Below are positions 54,158 to 64,000 of a stretch of DNA of 64,000 nucleotides, one piece after another. The notes under the pieces were generated by a model. That model was not told where the DNA came from. It saw nothing but the letters and a program-made list of their open reading frames with translations, and did no database searches. Numbering within the stretch: the stretch's first letter is position 1; each line of letters begins with the position of its first letter. This DNA comes from Flaccisagitta enflata. Taxonomy: Eukaryota > Chaetognatha > Sagittoidea > Aphragmophora. The DNA is taken from the NCBI GenBank assembly GCA_965153355.1, contig OZ231127.1, forward strand, positions 73,780,001 to 73,844,000, in the 5' to 3' direction. The translations under genes and the position numbers were made by a program.

Positions 54158-56189
54158 AGTCGCAAAAGCGTTAGATGGTCAGCGGTACCCGTTGCCCCTA
54201 TGTGAGTGTATGTGGGTGTGAGGTGGTTAGTGGGGCAGCGGCCCCGAAGGGGCCGATGACCTATGCTGGTTTTATTTGAGTCCCAAGGCTGTGATTTGAG
54301 CCTGGAGGCTTGGTTTTAAGCCTCAAGGCTGGGATTTGAGCTTCCAGGCAGAGATTTGAGCTATATGGCTGGGATTTGAGCTTTGAGGCTGGGATTTGAG
54401 CCACGAGACTAGGATTTGGGCCTCAAGACTAGGATTTGGGCCTTGAGACTAGGATTGGAGCCTGGAGGCTTGGATTTGAGCCTTGAGGCTGGGATTAGAG
54501 CTTCAAGGCTGGGATTTGAGCTTCAAGGCTTCGATTTGAGCTTCAAGGTTGGGATTTGAGTTTCGAGCCTGGGATTTGAGCTTTGAGGCTGGGATTTGAG
54601 CTTTGAGGCCGGGATTTGAGCTTTGAGGCTGGGATTTGAGCTTTGAGGCTGGGATTTGAGCTTTGAGGCAGGGATTTGAGCTTTGAGGCAGGGATTTGAG
54701 CCTTGAGGCTGGGATTTGATCCTCTAGGCTGGGATTTGAGCCTTGAGGCAGGGATTTGAGCCTCGAGGCTGGGATTTGAGCCTCGAGGCTAGGATTTGTG
54801 CCTCGAGGCCGGGATTTGAGCCTTGAGGCGGGTGGAAGGTGGTGGTTATGGGTGGATAGAGTTGAGATAGGCCTAAGAGCTTGATAGGTGGTCATTTAGG
54901 GCCAGTGTGATGGTGGAAGGTGGTGGTTATGGGTGGATAGAGTTGAGATAGGCCTAAGAGCTTGATAGGTGGTCATTTAGGGCCAGTGTGATGGTGGAAG
55001 GTGGTGGTTATGGGTGGATAGAGTTGAGATAGGCCTAAGAGCTTGATAGGTGGTCATTTAGGGCCAGTGTGATGGTGGAAGGTGGTGGTTATGGGTGGAT
55101 AGAGTTGAGATAGGCCTAAGAGCTTGATAGGTGGTCATTTAGGGCCAGTGTGATGGTGGAAGGTGGTGGTTATGGGTGGATAGAGTTGAGATAGGCCTAA
55201 GAGCTTGATAGGTGGTCATTTAGGGCCAGTGTGATGGTGGAAGGTGGTGGTTATGGGTGGATAGAGTTGAGATAGGCCTAAGAGCTTGATAGGTGGTCAT
55301 TTAGGGCCAGTGTGATGGTGGAAGGTGGTGGTTATGGGTGGATAGAGTTGAGATAGGCCTAAGAGCTTGATAGGTGGTCATTTAGGGCCAGTGTGATGGT
55401 GGAAGGTGGTGGTTATGGGTGGGATAGAGTAGATAGGCCTAAGAAGCTTGATAGGTGGTCATTTAGGCCAGTGTGATGGTGAAGGTGTGGTTATGGGTGG
55501 ATAGAGTTGAGAATAAGAGCTAAAACAGGTGGTCATTTAGGGCCAGTGTGATGGTGGAAGGTGGTGGTTATGGGTGGATAGAGTTGAGATAGGCCTGAGC
55601 TTGATAGGTGGTCATTTAGGGCCAGTGTGATGGTGGAAGGTGGTGGTTATGGGTGGATAGAGTTGAGATAGGCCTAAGAGCTTGATAGGTGGTCATTTAG
55701 GGCCAGTGTGATGGTGGAAGGTGGTGGTTATGGGTGGATAGAGTTGAGATAGGCCTAAGAGCTTGATAGGTGGTCATTTAGGGCCAGTGTGATGGTGGAA
55801 GGTGGTGGTTATGGGTGGATAGAGTTGAGATAGGTGGTCATTTAGGGCCAGTGTGATGGTGGAAGGTGGTGGTTATGGGTGGATAGAGTTGAGATAGGCC
55901 TAAGAGCTTGATAGGTGGTCATTTAGGGCCAGTGTGATGGTGGAAGGTGGTGGTTATGGGTGGATAGAGTTGAGATAGGCCTAAGAGCTTGATAGGTGGT
56001 CATTTAGGGCCAGTGTGATGGTGGAAGGTGGTGGTTATGGGTGGATAGAGTTGAGATAGGCCTAAGAGCTTGATAGGTGGTCATTTAGGGCCAGTGTGGG
56101 GGGGGGGGTACGGAGAAGGAGAAGGAGAAGGAGGAGAAATTTCTCCTGTGTGAAAGCATAGGTCATCGGCCCCTTTGGGGCCGCTGCCC
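54158..56189 (+). mobile_element. Large family B repeat with two internal tandem arrays
   Basis: The left tail is AGTCGCAAAAGCGTTAGATG..GGTCAGCGGTACCC, with the left arm GGGGCAGCGGCCCCGAAGG..GATGACCTATGC. About 28 units of 20 bp (GGCTGGGATTTGAGCCTTGA) fill ~54,271-54,830. An 81-bp minisatellite follows. The right arm is GGAGAAATTTCTCCTGTGTG, then AAAGCATAGGTCATCGGCCC, then GGGGCCGCTGCCC. Both arrays therefore sit inside one ~2.0-kb element. Confidence 0.85.
54831..56097. repeat. 81-bp minisatellite, ~15-16 units
   Basis: The unit starts GGTGGAAGGTGGTGGTTATG and contains GATAGGCCTAAGAGCTTGAT. Most units are identical. One stretch (~55,418-55,540) has many small indels, and one unit near 55,830 lacks ~24 bp. 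Confidence 0.95.
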
Positions 56190-56204
56190 AAAAAACTAGG
56201 CCAC

Positions 56205-56375
56205 ATATATGGCTACCCAAGTCGCGTGCGGTTGGAGAAGGCACTGATAAAATAGGCTAACCATGCATAAGGGCAGGAGCAGTAATGAAAAAACCACCAA
56301 AAAAAGTAAAATGTGATGGACCAATCGACGGACGGACAAAACGGGGTGTAGAGACTAAAGAGACGCAACTAAGAA
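56205..56375 (+). mobile_element. Family A repeat, degenerate
   Basis: CTAGGCCACATATATGGCTA, then CAAGTCGCGTGCGGTTGG, GGGCAGGAGCAGTAATG, AAAATGTGATGGACC and CGGACGGACAAAACGGGGTG. The terminal palindrome is disrupted by an insertion (GTAGAGACTAAAGAGACGC). Confidence 0.65.
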
Positions 56376-56517
56376 AGATACACGGCCAAAATCAGGTGCG
56401 ATTGGGTCCGCCCGTCCATGATGCTCGAGTGGGAAAAATGTGAAAACGATCAACTTCGCCCCTTCCCCTTCGACCACTCCCCCACCCTCATTGTGCGACA
56501 GAGTTTTAACCCCTGTG

Positions 56518-56763
56518 CTACTTGTTTCCTTCCAAGTAGATGACTCCCGCGATTGTCTTTTTGTCTACTGCATCGAGTCGTGATTTGATTTGATCCAGTT
56601 TCTTCTCTCGACCGTTGACCTCTCCAGTGGCGCTGATTACAACTGAGGGAGCTGATTGCGGCTGAACATGTTCTTGGAGCACCCTGATCAGGATAAGGTA
56701 ATTGAATCGCTTATGTGCCTTGGCGCCATAAAAATGGAAGTCTTTGTCTGTTGTTTTCATTGA
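56518..56763 (-). CDS. Candidate C-terminal exon, unknown protein
   Basis: The minus-strand frame reads SMKTTDKDFHFYGAKAHKRF, then NYLILIRVLQEHVQ and PSVVISATGEVNGREKKLDQ, ending AGVIYLEGNK and a stop at 56,518. Composition is protein-like with a helical, charged C-terminus. There is no convincing acceptor directly upstream, and no family is recognised. It may also be a remnant of an older gene. Confidence 0.35.
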   Translation of the reverse strand, partial: SMKTTDKDFHFYGAKAHKRFNYLILIRVLQEHVQPQSAPSVVISATGEVNGREKKLDQIKSRLDAVDKKTIAGVIYLEGNK

Positions 56764-56766
56764 CAA

Positions 56767-57187
56767 AAATTCATAGAAAATATTTTTTGCACTTTTTTAT
56801 ATATTTTTCAAGTAATTGAGTGTTCATTTCAGGTCTTGGTCTCAAAGAGAATCATCATACTGCCCCAATTTTTAATTATTGAACATGGAGCTAAAGTAAC
56901 AGCATTTTTGCGCCATTTTCCTGGAAGTCTAAAAACTGTCTTTTTGACTCCATTTTGTTCTCCAATGTTTTTATTTTACCCCCTACATAAGTGTCCAAAC
57001 CTGGAACTAAATAATAGGTTGTAGAATGATTCAACCTTACTCATTTTCTTTCAAATATAACAGTTCCAAGCCATAAATGATTCTATTACCCTAAAACCAT
57101 ATAAATGTGGAAAGGGTGGGAGGCGACGGAAGCGAATGAGCCTGTGGCTAAAGCGACAAAAAAAAACATGTAATATTCTCGTTTTTT
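56767..57187. other. No gene recognised
   Basis: AT-rich unique sequence. The short frame at 56,836-57,024 lacks a family or a credible start. Confidence 0.5.
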
Positions 57188-57731
57188 GGGCAACGGCCCC
57201 TAAGCTAAGGGGTTGATGACCTATACTTTCACATATGCAGAAATTTCTCCTTATCCTCCTTCTTTGTCCTCCCCTGCCTCATGGCCAAAATTCTAGCCTT
57301 GAGGCTCAAATTCTAGCCTTGAGGCTCAAATTCCAGCCTCAAGGCCCAAATCCCAGCCTCGAGGACCAAATCCTTGCCTCAAGGCACAATTTCCAGCCTC
57401 AAGGCCTGATTCTCAGACTTGAGGCCCAATTCTCAACATTGAAGAGGCCCAAATCAAATCATATCCCAGCCCTTAAGCTTAAAATCTAGTCGTTAGGTTC
57501 AAATTCTTGCCTGGAGGCTCAAATTCTAACCTTAAATCCCAAATTCCAAGCTCAAGGACCAAATTCTAGCCTCAAGGCCTCAACCTCTAAGCCTACACCA
57601 CTTCACTTAACTTATTGAAGAAGCATAGGTCATTGACCATTTTGGGGCCGCTGCCCCTCTTACCACCTCACACTTACACTCACACTACACAGGGGCAACG
57701 GATTCCGCTGCACATCTAACATATTTGCGAC
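57188..57731 (-). mobile_element. Family B repeat (subtype 1), reverse
   Basis: GGGCAACGGCCCCTAAGC..GATGACCTATACTTTCACA, arrays of GAGGCTCAAATTCTAGCCTT, the inverted arm (AAGCATAGGTCATTGACC, TTTTGGGGCCGCTGCCCC), then the tail CAGGGGCAACGGATTCCGCT..CATCTAACATATTTGCGACC. Confidence 0.78.
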
Positions 57732-57764
57732 CATTTAATTTTCAACTCGTGCTCAATGAAGACA

Positions 57765-57860
57765 GACTGATGGACTGACAGACTGACTGACTGACGGCTT
57801 GATAGACCGACAGACGGACAAAGCCTTTTATATGATTACGTGTCCGCAATTCAAAACCCT
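57765..57860 (+). repeat. Decayed family A end
   Basis: GACTGACTGACTGACGG and GGACAAAGCC, then ATTACGTGTCCGCAATTC, correspond to the tetranucleotide run and terminal palindrome of family A, heavily mutated. Confidence 0.5.
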
Positions 57861-57948
57861 GCCATACTTTGGCAAAAAAAATTCAAACTTCACTACTATA
57901 TATACTAGTGTATATTTTTCTATCCAATAATCTCTTTTCTTCCTTTTT

Positions 57949-58432
57949 GGGCAGCGTCCCCAAAGGGGTCAAAGACCTATGCTTTTACACAAGGAATTTT
58001 CTCCTTCTCCTTCAACTCCTTTGTTGTCCCCCAACCTCTAGGCCCATATCTCAGCCTCCAGGCCCATATCCCACGCTCATGGCTCAAATCCCAGTCTCGA
58101 GGCCCAAATCCCTACCAAAAGGCCCAAATCCCATCTTGAGGCCAAAATTCCATCTTCGAGGTCCAAATCCCAGCGTCGAGAGATTTGGGCCTCAAGACTG
58201 GGATTTGGGCGTTGAGGCTGGGATATCCACCTCGAGGCTGAGATATGGGTCTGGAGGTTTGGAAGGGGGGAGGAGGAAGAGGAGGAGGAGGACGAGAAAG
58301 AGAAAATTCTCCTGTGTGAAAGCATTGGTCATAGACCCTTTGGAGCCGCTGCCCTGCTCCCACCCTCAGCTACAATCATGACCTACCTAAGCAGGGCATG
58401 GGTAACACTTCTTCTATCGCTTTTGCAACTAT
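57949..58432 (-). mobile_element. Family B repeat (subtype 1), reverse
   Basis: GGGCAGCGTCCCCAAAGGGG, CTATGCTTTTACACAAGG, GGCCCATATCTCAGCCTCCA-type arrays, and the inverted arm CTCCTGTGTGAAAGCATTGG. The array sense flips in the middle (~58,180), giving an internal palindrome. The tail ends CTATCGCTTTTGCAACTA. Confidence 0.78.
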
Positions 58433-58442
58433 TCCTTTTTTT

Positions 58443-58911
58443 GGGCAGCGGCCCCCTAGGGCCAATGTTCTGTAGGACACAGGGGTGAATTTCAAAACAT
58501 CTGTCCATATGTCTGTCCATCCGTCTGTCCCCCCCCTGAGGCTGCTCTTGGGCCTCTAATCTGACCACTCAGACCCCACTCAGACCCCAAACAACCCACT
58601 TAGATTCAAAGTTAGCCCTCCTAGACCTAAAATTAACCCTCTCAGGTCCAAAATTAACCATCAGGCCTAAAATCAGCTCACTCAGGCCCCAAATCAAGCC
58701 TCTCAGACCCAAAATCAACTCTCTCAGGCCCAAAACCCCTTGCTGCAAGCAATCAAATGCCCTCAAATTTTCCCTCTCAGGACGTCTGGATATTCACCCC
58801 TGTGTCCTACAGGACATTGGCCCTTTGGGGCTGCTACCCTGCTCTCACTCACAATCCTTCAGCTGATCAGGGCATTGGGTACCGCTGACCATGTGCGATC
58901 CTTGGATGACT
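58443..58911 (-). mobile_element. Family B repeat (subtype 2), reverse, with ATCC/GGAT hairpin
   Basis: GGGCAGCGGCCCCCTAGGGC, then TGTTCTGTAGGACACAGGGG, CTGTCC repeats, GGCCCAAAATCAACCTCTCA-type arrays, and the inverted arm CACCCCTGTGTCCTACAGGA. The tail is GGTACCGCTGACCATGTGCG, ATCCTTGGAT (58,898-58,907), GACTAG. It begins only ~10 bp after the previous family B copy ends. Confidence 0.8.
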
Positions 58912-60143
58912 AGTTACTCCCTACTTTATCGCCTTTATTGACGGACGTTGTTTCATCGTAGCATATTCATTTGATAATTTGTTCCTACTTTCTCTGGCCA
59001 GCTTGTTCTGCACATGTTTCTTTCATGTTCTGTCTTTATTTGCTTGCTGAATGTTTTCGCTTCTATCAATTTTTACAATCCCATCCCCAGAAAACAGAAC
59101 AACAGCCGCCTGCTCTGTTTTGCAATAACACAAACGATTACAAAGTTACATAGTTACATTTATGCACAACATGATCACAACATAATCAGCTGAAATTTAA
59201 TGGTGTGATTAACTGACTGACGCACCGACGAACCAACAGATTGCCCGAGAGACCAACGTTTAGATACGCCTGACACAAAAACCTATGAATGCAGATTTTA
59301 TCGTTATCCTTGTTCTGATGTGATAATGGATATTGAGTTTTATTTTCATACCAAATACGTGTACATGATCGATATTCCATGAAAAATTTTTCTTATGAGC
59401 CTAATAAAACTTGGAAATTCGTTTTTCTTGTACTCATTTGAAAAAAAAAACTATTGTATTGATATTTGTTGCTATTTGTTCGTCTGTATGATCGACGCAA
59501 ACGCATCAAACACTAAAACTTTAACGTAATAGTAATTTCTCATGCGCAAAGTAGCGCCGTCATTTATGATTCTAGAGTTTTAAGTTATTGCATAAGATAC
59601 AGTCAAATAGAGTCAGACAAATAAGACAATGAACCACAAAATTTCAAGCGATTACCCACGCGGCAGTGCCATTCAGTTTTCGTGATTAATAATAATTTTG
59701 AGACGAAGTGGGCTTTTCTCAAGATCGTGGTGGTCCATTAAACCAGTTGGATGGTCGGTCAGTCTGTTTGTCGTTTAATTTGCTAGGTGTGCCTGTGAGC
59801 TTTCATGACCTTATTCACTTTCAAATTTTGATTTATCTAAGTAAGTGAACTCATGTGGGACACACTTAACATGCGTAGACACTCCTTCTAAAAATTGAGA
59901 TATATAGTTATTCATTTTTGCATCAGTTTTTTTTAGAATTGAAATCGTGATAATTTCACAAGGCACTCCTGTAGTCAAAATGAATATTTTAGCTGAAAGG
60001 AGTGGTATCTACTTATTTTAAGACACATTTCAGATTTGCTGAAAATCCGTAGACCCTGCCTGGTTAAATTATATTTTTCGGCTTACTGTAGCGCTAACGT
60101 TCATGACCTACGAGAAAAAAAGAGCAGAAAGGAATGTTAGGGG
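58912..60143. other. No gene; upstream of the WAP gene
   Basis: AT-rich DNA with a short family A-like phrase near 59,740-59,765 (GGTCGGTCAGTCTG). It presumably contains the promoter and 5' UTR of the gene at 60,144. No TATA box can be assigned with confidence. Confidence 0.45.
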
Positions 60144-60326
60144 ATGAGGCATCTGTTGTTAGCACTGGGGCTTTGCTCCATAATGGCTTTAGTCTCGCCA
60201 AGCCCATCCGGCCGGTTGGATGTGCCACGGACTTACATTTCTTACGGAGACCCCAACGTGGAGAACCCAGGATTCTGCCCAAGAAGCCCCGAAGAAAGCC
60301 TTTGCGACTCAAACGATTGCTTGCAG
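60144..60326 (+). CDS. WAP four-disulfide core protein, exon 1 (signal peptide, start of first WAP domain)
   Basis: The ATG at 60,144 begins MRHLLLALGLCSIMALVSPS, a clear signal peptide with likely cleavage near residues 17-22. Residues ~43-61 (NPGFCPRSPEESLCDSNDCL) supply the first three cysteines of a WAP domain. The exon is 183 nt (61 codons) and ends at CAG|GTAGAT in phase 0. WAP proteins are secreted, disulfide-rich and often act as protease inhibitors or antimicrobial/shell-matrix factors; the role of this one is unknown. Confidence 0.8.
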
Positions 60327-60669
60327 GTAGATATAAATCGTAAAAGTAATTCAGGTTAGTCTTAGTTAGTCTCTCCTATGTCAGCTTTGCGACATGGAAA
60401 ACTAGGAGTGATGCGCGTATTTAGCAATAGAAAAAAAAAAGCCGAAAGAAAAACATAGGTTTCTGTGGTCTACCTTTTTTCAATGTCAACAATTTGGGGG
60501 TGTTCCAAATCAGTTGCAAAAGAAATAATCAATTTCTGAAGAAAAAAAATGAATATCTTGATCTGCAATTTTTGCATGTGAAATTTCATGATAGTCAGAC
60601 TATTTGTTTAGCATCCATATATGTTTAAGGTCAATATTTGATTTCTGACAACACATCAAGGTTATAAAC

Positions 60670-60815
60670 ACACAACGCTACGCCTTGCAGTGTCTGTTGG
60701 TCCATTGGTCCATCTGTCCGTCTGTCAGTCCACCACATTATTGGCAAGCAGGTCTTTGTATTACTGCCCCTGCCCAAGTGTCCGCAAGTGGGATATCAGG
60801 TGTCCAGCCTTGTTT
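60670..60815 (-). mobile_element. Family A repeat in the WAP-gene intron, reverse
   Basis: GTTGGTCCATTGGTCC, GTCCGTCTGTCAGTCC, ACTGCCCCTGCCCAAG, GTCCGCAAGTGGG, then GGTGTCCAGCCTTGTTTG follow the reverse family A order. The terminal palindrome is not preserved. Confidence 0.6.
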
Positions 60816-61006
60816 GTTGATAAAATCTCTGAACGATAAGAATACTAAAATCTTCAAACATCTGTGGTTGCTCAAAAAATGGACCAACCATCATGAAATT
60901 TTACAATTAAAAATCGCTGACCAAGTGCACACGACTAAAAACATTTTTGAATATTATGTTGAAACCGACCAACCATTGAATTTAACCATCCATTTTACAT
61001 TTTCAG

Positions 61007-61123
61007 GACAATCACTGCCCATATTGGAGTCAGAAATGTTGTCCTGCAAATTGCGGCGGCCTCATGTGTCTTGAATCCGTCGAAGGAAGGAGAAGACCCG
61101 GCAACTGCCCCGATTTTTGGGAC
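61007..61123 (+). CDS. WAP four-disulfide core protein, exon 2
   Basis: After TTTTCAG the exon reads DNHCPYWSQKCCPANCGGLM, then CLESVEGRRRPGNCPDFWD, and stops at GAC|GTAAGT (phase 0). With exon 1 this completes the eight-cysteine WAP pattern, including the diagnostic KCC pair. The trailing GNCP supplies the first Cys of a second WAP domain, so at least one more exon is expected. I could not find it before the end of the window. Confidence 0.82.
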
Positions 61124-62345
61124 GTAAGTTGGGTTCTACTCATAAAATAGACAAACAAACAAACAAGTCAGCGAAATAACAAACGTTTCAAAATCAACAT
61201 CCTCCTAGACTCCCAGTACTGAGCACACTCATCTGAAATAACTCATGATCATTCTATTAAAATGCTAAAATCGTGATCAAACCAAACATGTATCAAACTA
61301 TACCAGCTTATCTGATTGAATTGCAGAAATCGGCTCAGATCATTATGATCGAGAAAGCAAAGGCCAATTAGCACAACTAAAAATTAGAATACTTCAGTTT
61401 TCTATTTTCTTTTAAATCAAAGTTTTCCTTTGCAGTTGAAATTTTTTCATTACCTAGTCTAAAAGCAGTAAACCCTAAATCAAATGATCTGCGGCTATCT
61501 GCAATGCCTTTAACAACCCCGCCAGGGTGGCAGTAACAGGGGCACACTTAGCACATTGTGCCTTGGAACTATAACTCAAAGAAATAGGGGAAAAGAAGAG
61601 AAAATAGGGGGAAAATGGAAAAATCAGAAGGATTAATAGGGTTTTAGGTTTGATCACTTATTCTTTTGATATGGAACTCATAGTTTCCATGAATAAAAAA
61701 AAAATGCAGAAAACTAGTAGTTTTATACAAGATTTACATAATAATAGTTGATTTCTTAAAGTTGGACTTATAGCACTGCCAAAACTTGTGCCTCGGAGCT
61801 ATAGAATTTTCTGCCACCCGCCATACCAGATCCGATTTGAAGAGTGAGAAAATCGTTGCTGATGTTGAGAAAAAGTTTCGACCTTTTCTTTTCATATTTT
61901 CTGTAAAGTTTCACCATCATCAAGCGACAGAGGTTCTATTACAGTCATCTAGTCAACCAGTATGTGAATATCAAGTATATTTGTGTATACAGTACGTGCG
62001 GTTGTTGGTTGTGTGTTCAGTTTAAGTAAGTAATCGCATGTGTGTTTAGGGACTACACTTTTTTTTTATAAGAGACCCCTTTACAAGAGACATGAGCCTG
62101 AGATTTGCCAAAATTTTAAGAACAAAATAAGAGAATGCCCAGGCTGAGATTTAGTTTTGATCAATTGCAAAAGAACTTTTTTGTTACAGTTGGGTTTGTG
62201 GAATAACAGCCTAAACTGGAGGAAGGTATTTAAGCGTCTTAATTTCATTTGACAAACTTGATATTTGAAATATAAGTTGTTCATTCGATGCTTTTGTCCC
62301 TGAGTTTTTTGGTTGCTATGGAAACCAAAATTATTTTTTCAAACA
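61124..62345. other. Intron or downstream region of the WAP gene, no exon found
   Basis: AT-rich. Two similar phrases (TTGTGCCTTGGAACTATA near 61,557 and TTGTGCCTCGGAGCTATAG near 61,786) hint at a decayed duplication. No Cys-rich frame bounded by splice sites was seen. Confidence 0.45.
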
Positions 62346-62629
62346 TTTATAACCACTAAAATATCAATATTTTGAGAAATATTTTCAGGGAACATTGCTC
62401 AAAATTAAATTTGCTACAACTTTCCCACAGTATGTTCTGTAAGAATATTGCTCGTTTGGCCGTTGCTAGGGGGCATCACACCTAGTAACCGCTAAATGAT
62501 GCTCCCTAGCAACGGCTAAACAAGCAATATTCTTACAGGACATACTGTGAAAAAGTTGTAGCAAATTTAATTTTAAGCAATGTTCCCTGACAATATTTCT
62601 CACAATATTGATATTTTAGTGGTTATAAA
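62346..62629. mobile_element. Palindromic foldback related to the 49.9-50.5 kb element
   Basis: The arm TATAACCACTAAAATATCAA..TTTTGAGAAATA..CAGGGAACATTGCT..ACAGTATGTTCTGTAAGAAT is followed ~30 bp later by its complement, ending TATTTTAGTGGTTATA. Arms are ~125-130 bp with few mismatches. The sequence is clearly homologous to the arms at 49.9 and 50.4 kb. Confidence 0.85.
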
Positions 62630-62715
62630 CAGGGGCGTAGGAGAAGGTACTGCCACTACTGCCATGGCAGTACCTTTTGTCGGGACACCAAAGCTGTCGG
62701 GACACTAATATTGTC

Positions 62716-62771
<56 letters not shown>

Positions 62772-62787
62772 AAGATAGAGGTAAAAT
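62630..62787. repeat. GGTACTGCCA hairpin and (GA)n run
   Basis: GGTACTGCCA and TGGCAGTACC form a perfect 10-bp stem around 62,646-62,674. The preceding ACAGGGGCGTAGGAG resembles the start of some hAT-like TIRs, but no partner end was found. (GA)n lies at ~62,727-62,769. Confidence 0.5.
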
Positions 62788-64000
62788 AAACAAGGCCAAC
62801 ACCTTTAAGTCGCGTGCGAGATGATGGTAACTGAATTGAACTGACTCCTTATTGTATCACTTTATTGACTTAATCCAGACTTAATCCAGACTTAAACCAG
62901 ACTTAAACCAGACTTAAACCAGACTTAAACCAGACTTAAACCAGACTTAAACCAGACTTAAACCAGACTTAAACCAGACTTAAACCAGACTTGAACTAGA
63001 CTCAAACCAGACTCAAACCAGACTCAAACCAGACTCAAACCAGACTCAAACCAGACTCAAACCAGACTCAAACCAGACTCAAACCAGACTCAAACCAGAC
63101 TCAAACCAGACTCAAGCCAGACTCAAAGCAGACTCAAGCCAGACTCAAACTAGACTCAAACTAGACTCAAACTAGACTCAAACCAGACTAGACTTAAACC
63201 AGACCTAAACCAGACCTAAACCAGATTTAAACCAGACTTAAACCAGACTTAAACCAGACTTAAACTAGATCTTAACCAAACTTAAACCAGACCTTAACCA
63301 AACTTAAATCAGATCTAAACCAGACTTAAAATGATGTAAAATGGAATGACTTGTAGTGACTCAGAATGACTTATAGTGACTCAGAATGACAAAGAATGAC
63401 TTAAAATGACTAAAAATGACTTAAAATGATTTAAAATGACTTAAAATGACTTAAAATGATGTAAAATGACAAAAAATGACAAAAACTGCAATCACAAAAA
63501 AAATGACCTAGATTGACTTAGAATGACTTAGAATGACTTAGAATGACTAAGATTGACTAAAAATGACTTAAAAAGACATAAAACGGCGAAAAAATGCTAA
63601 ACCTTACAGACTTGGACTGACTTATAGTGATTCAGAATGACTTCTAGTGACTCAGAATGACTTCTAGTGACTCAGAATGACTAAGAATGACTTAACTCTT
63701 GAGCCAAACTTATACTAGACTAAAACCAGACTTAAACCAGACATAAACCAGACCAGAATCAGACATAAACCAGACTTAAACCTGACCTAAACCAGACTTA
63801 AACCAGACTTAAACTAGATTTAAACCAGACTTTAACCAGACTTAACCAGACTCAAACCAGACATAAAATGACTTAGAATTACTAAGAATGACTTGAAATG
63901 AATTGAGATGACTTGAAATAACTTTAAATTGTGTAAAATGACAATAACTTCAAAAGTCAAAAAATGACTTTGAGTGACTAAGAATGACTTAGAATGACTT
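62788..64000 (+). mobile_element. Family A repeat, large copy running off the window
   Basis: It starts ACAAGGCCAACACCTTTAAG, then TCGCGTGCGAG, the same 5' end as at 35,161. A 12-bp array (AGACTTAAACC and AGACTCAAACC) fills ~62,877-63,330. TGACTTAAAA/TGACTTAGAA arrays, with a second block of the 12-bp units, continue to the end. The expected 3' palindrome lies beyond 64,000. Confidence 0.75.

Noticed and set aside
60094-60312. 72-codon minus-strand frame (RKGFLRGFLGRILGSPRWGL)
   Set aside because: Antisense shadow of the WAP exon 1, which has signal peptide, Cys pattern and splice-site support on the plus strand.

Overview
The window is from a eukaryotic genome, almost certainly an invertebrate animal. 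It shows GT-AG introns, a secreted WAP-domain protein, a multi-exon gene with discoidin-like (F5/8 type C) modules, a CR1/L2-type LINE, a BEL/Pao LTR retrotransposon (a metazoan lineage) and very high microsatellite and tandem-repeat content. There is no bacterial-style gene organisation. I cannot name the species. Most of the 64 kb is mobile or repetitive DNA.

Layout. 1-5.0 kb: the end of a hairpin-terminated repeat (called family A here), a small gene fragment, and a 5'-truncated LINE whose endonuclease is split by an 89-bp foldback. 5.0-9.3 kb: minus-strand discoidin-like exons, a family B repeat and a MITE. 9,364-22,736: a complete BEL/Pao element (copy 1) with ~905-bp LTRs, a 5-bp GAACC target duplication, gag, a frame-shifted pol, and a third large ORF after pol. 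22.78-23.32 kb: a foldback element. 23.76-23.80 kb: a remnant of a discoidin exon fused directly to a second, LTR-less internal BEL copy (23,797-34,069). 34.2-37.9 kb: more minus-strand discoidin exons. 38-59 kb: a repeat landscape of family A and B elements, a Transib-like nested insertion, long palindromes, huge microsatellites (GTT, GT/GA/CA, ATGTAAGT, GAAA) and an 81-bp minisatellite. 60.1-61.1 kb: two exons of a WAP-domain secreted protein. 62.3-64 kb: a palindrome and another family A element whose arrays run off the window.

How the parts relate. The minus-strand exons A (285 nt), B (179 nt) and C (199 nt) have matching intron phases (C to A phase 1, A to B phase 1, B to C phase 0). They read as one gene with tandem discoidin-like modules whose introns were inflated by both BEL copies, the foldback, the MITE and family A/B elements. 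Comparing the duplicated introns gives natural empty versus filled sites for one family A and one family B insertion. Neither BEL copy looks fully autonomous. Copy 1 has a frame break before the integrase and lacks the segment that holds the catalytic Glu in copy 2. Copy 2 has no LTRs and many frameshifts, but an open ORF3.

The most unusual items are the extra BEL ORF3 and the two repeat families, which end in small hairpins and carry variable tandem arrays inside. Discrete noisy blocks in copy 2 and in the minisatellite may be assembly errors, so frameshift claims there need read-level checking.
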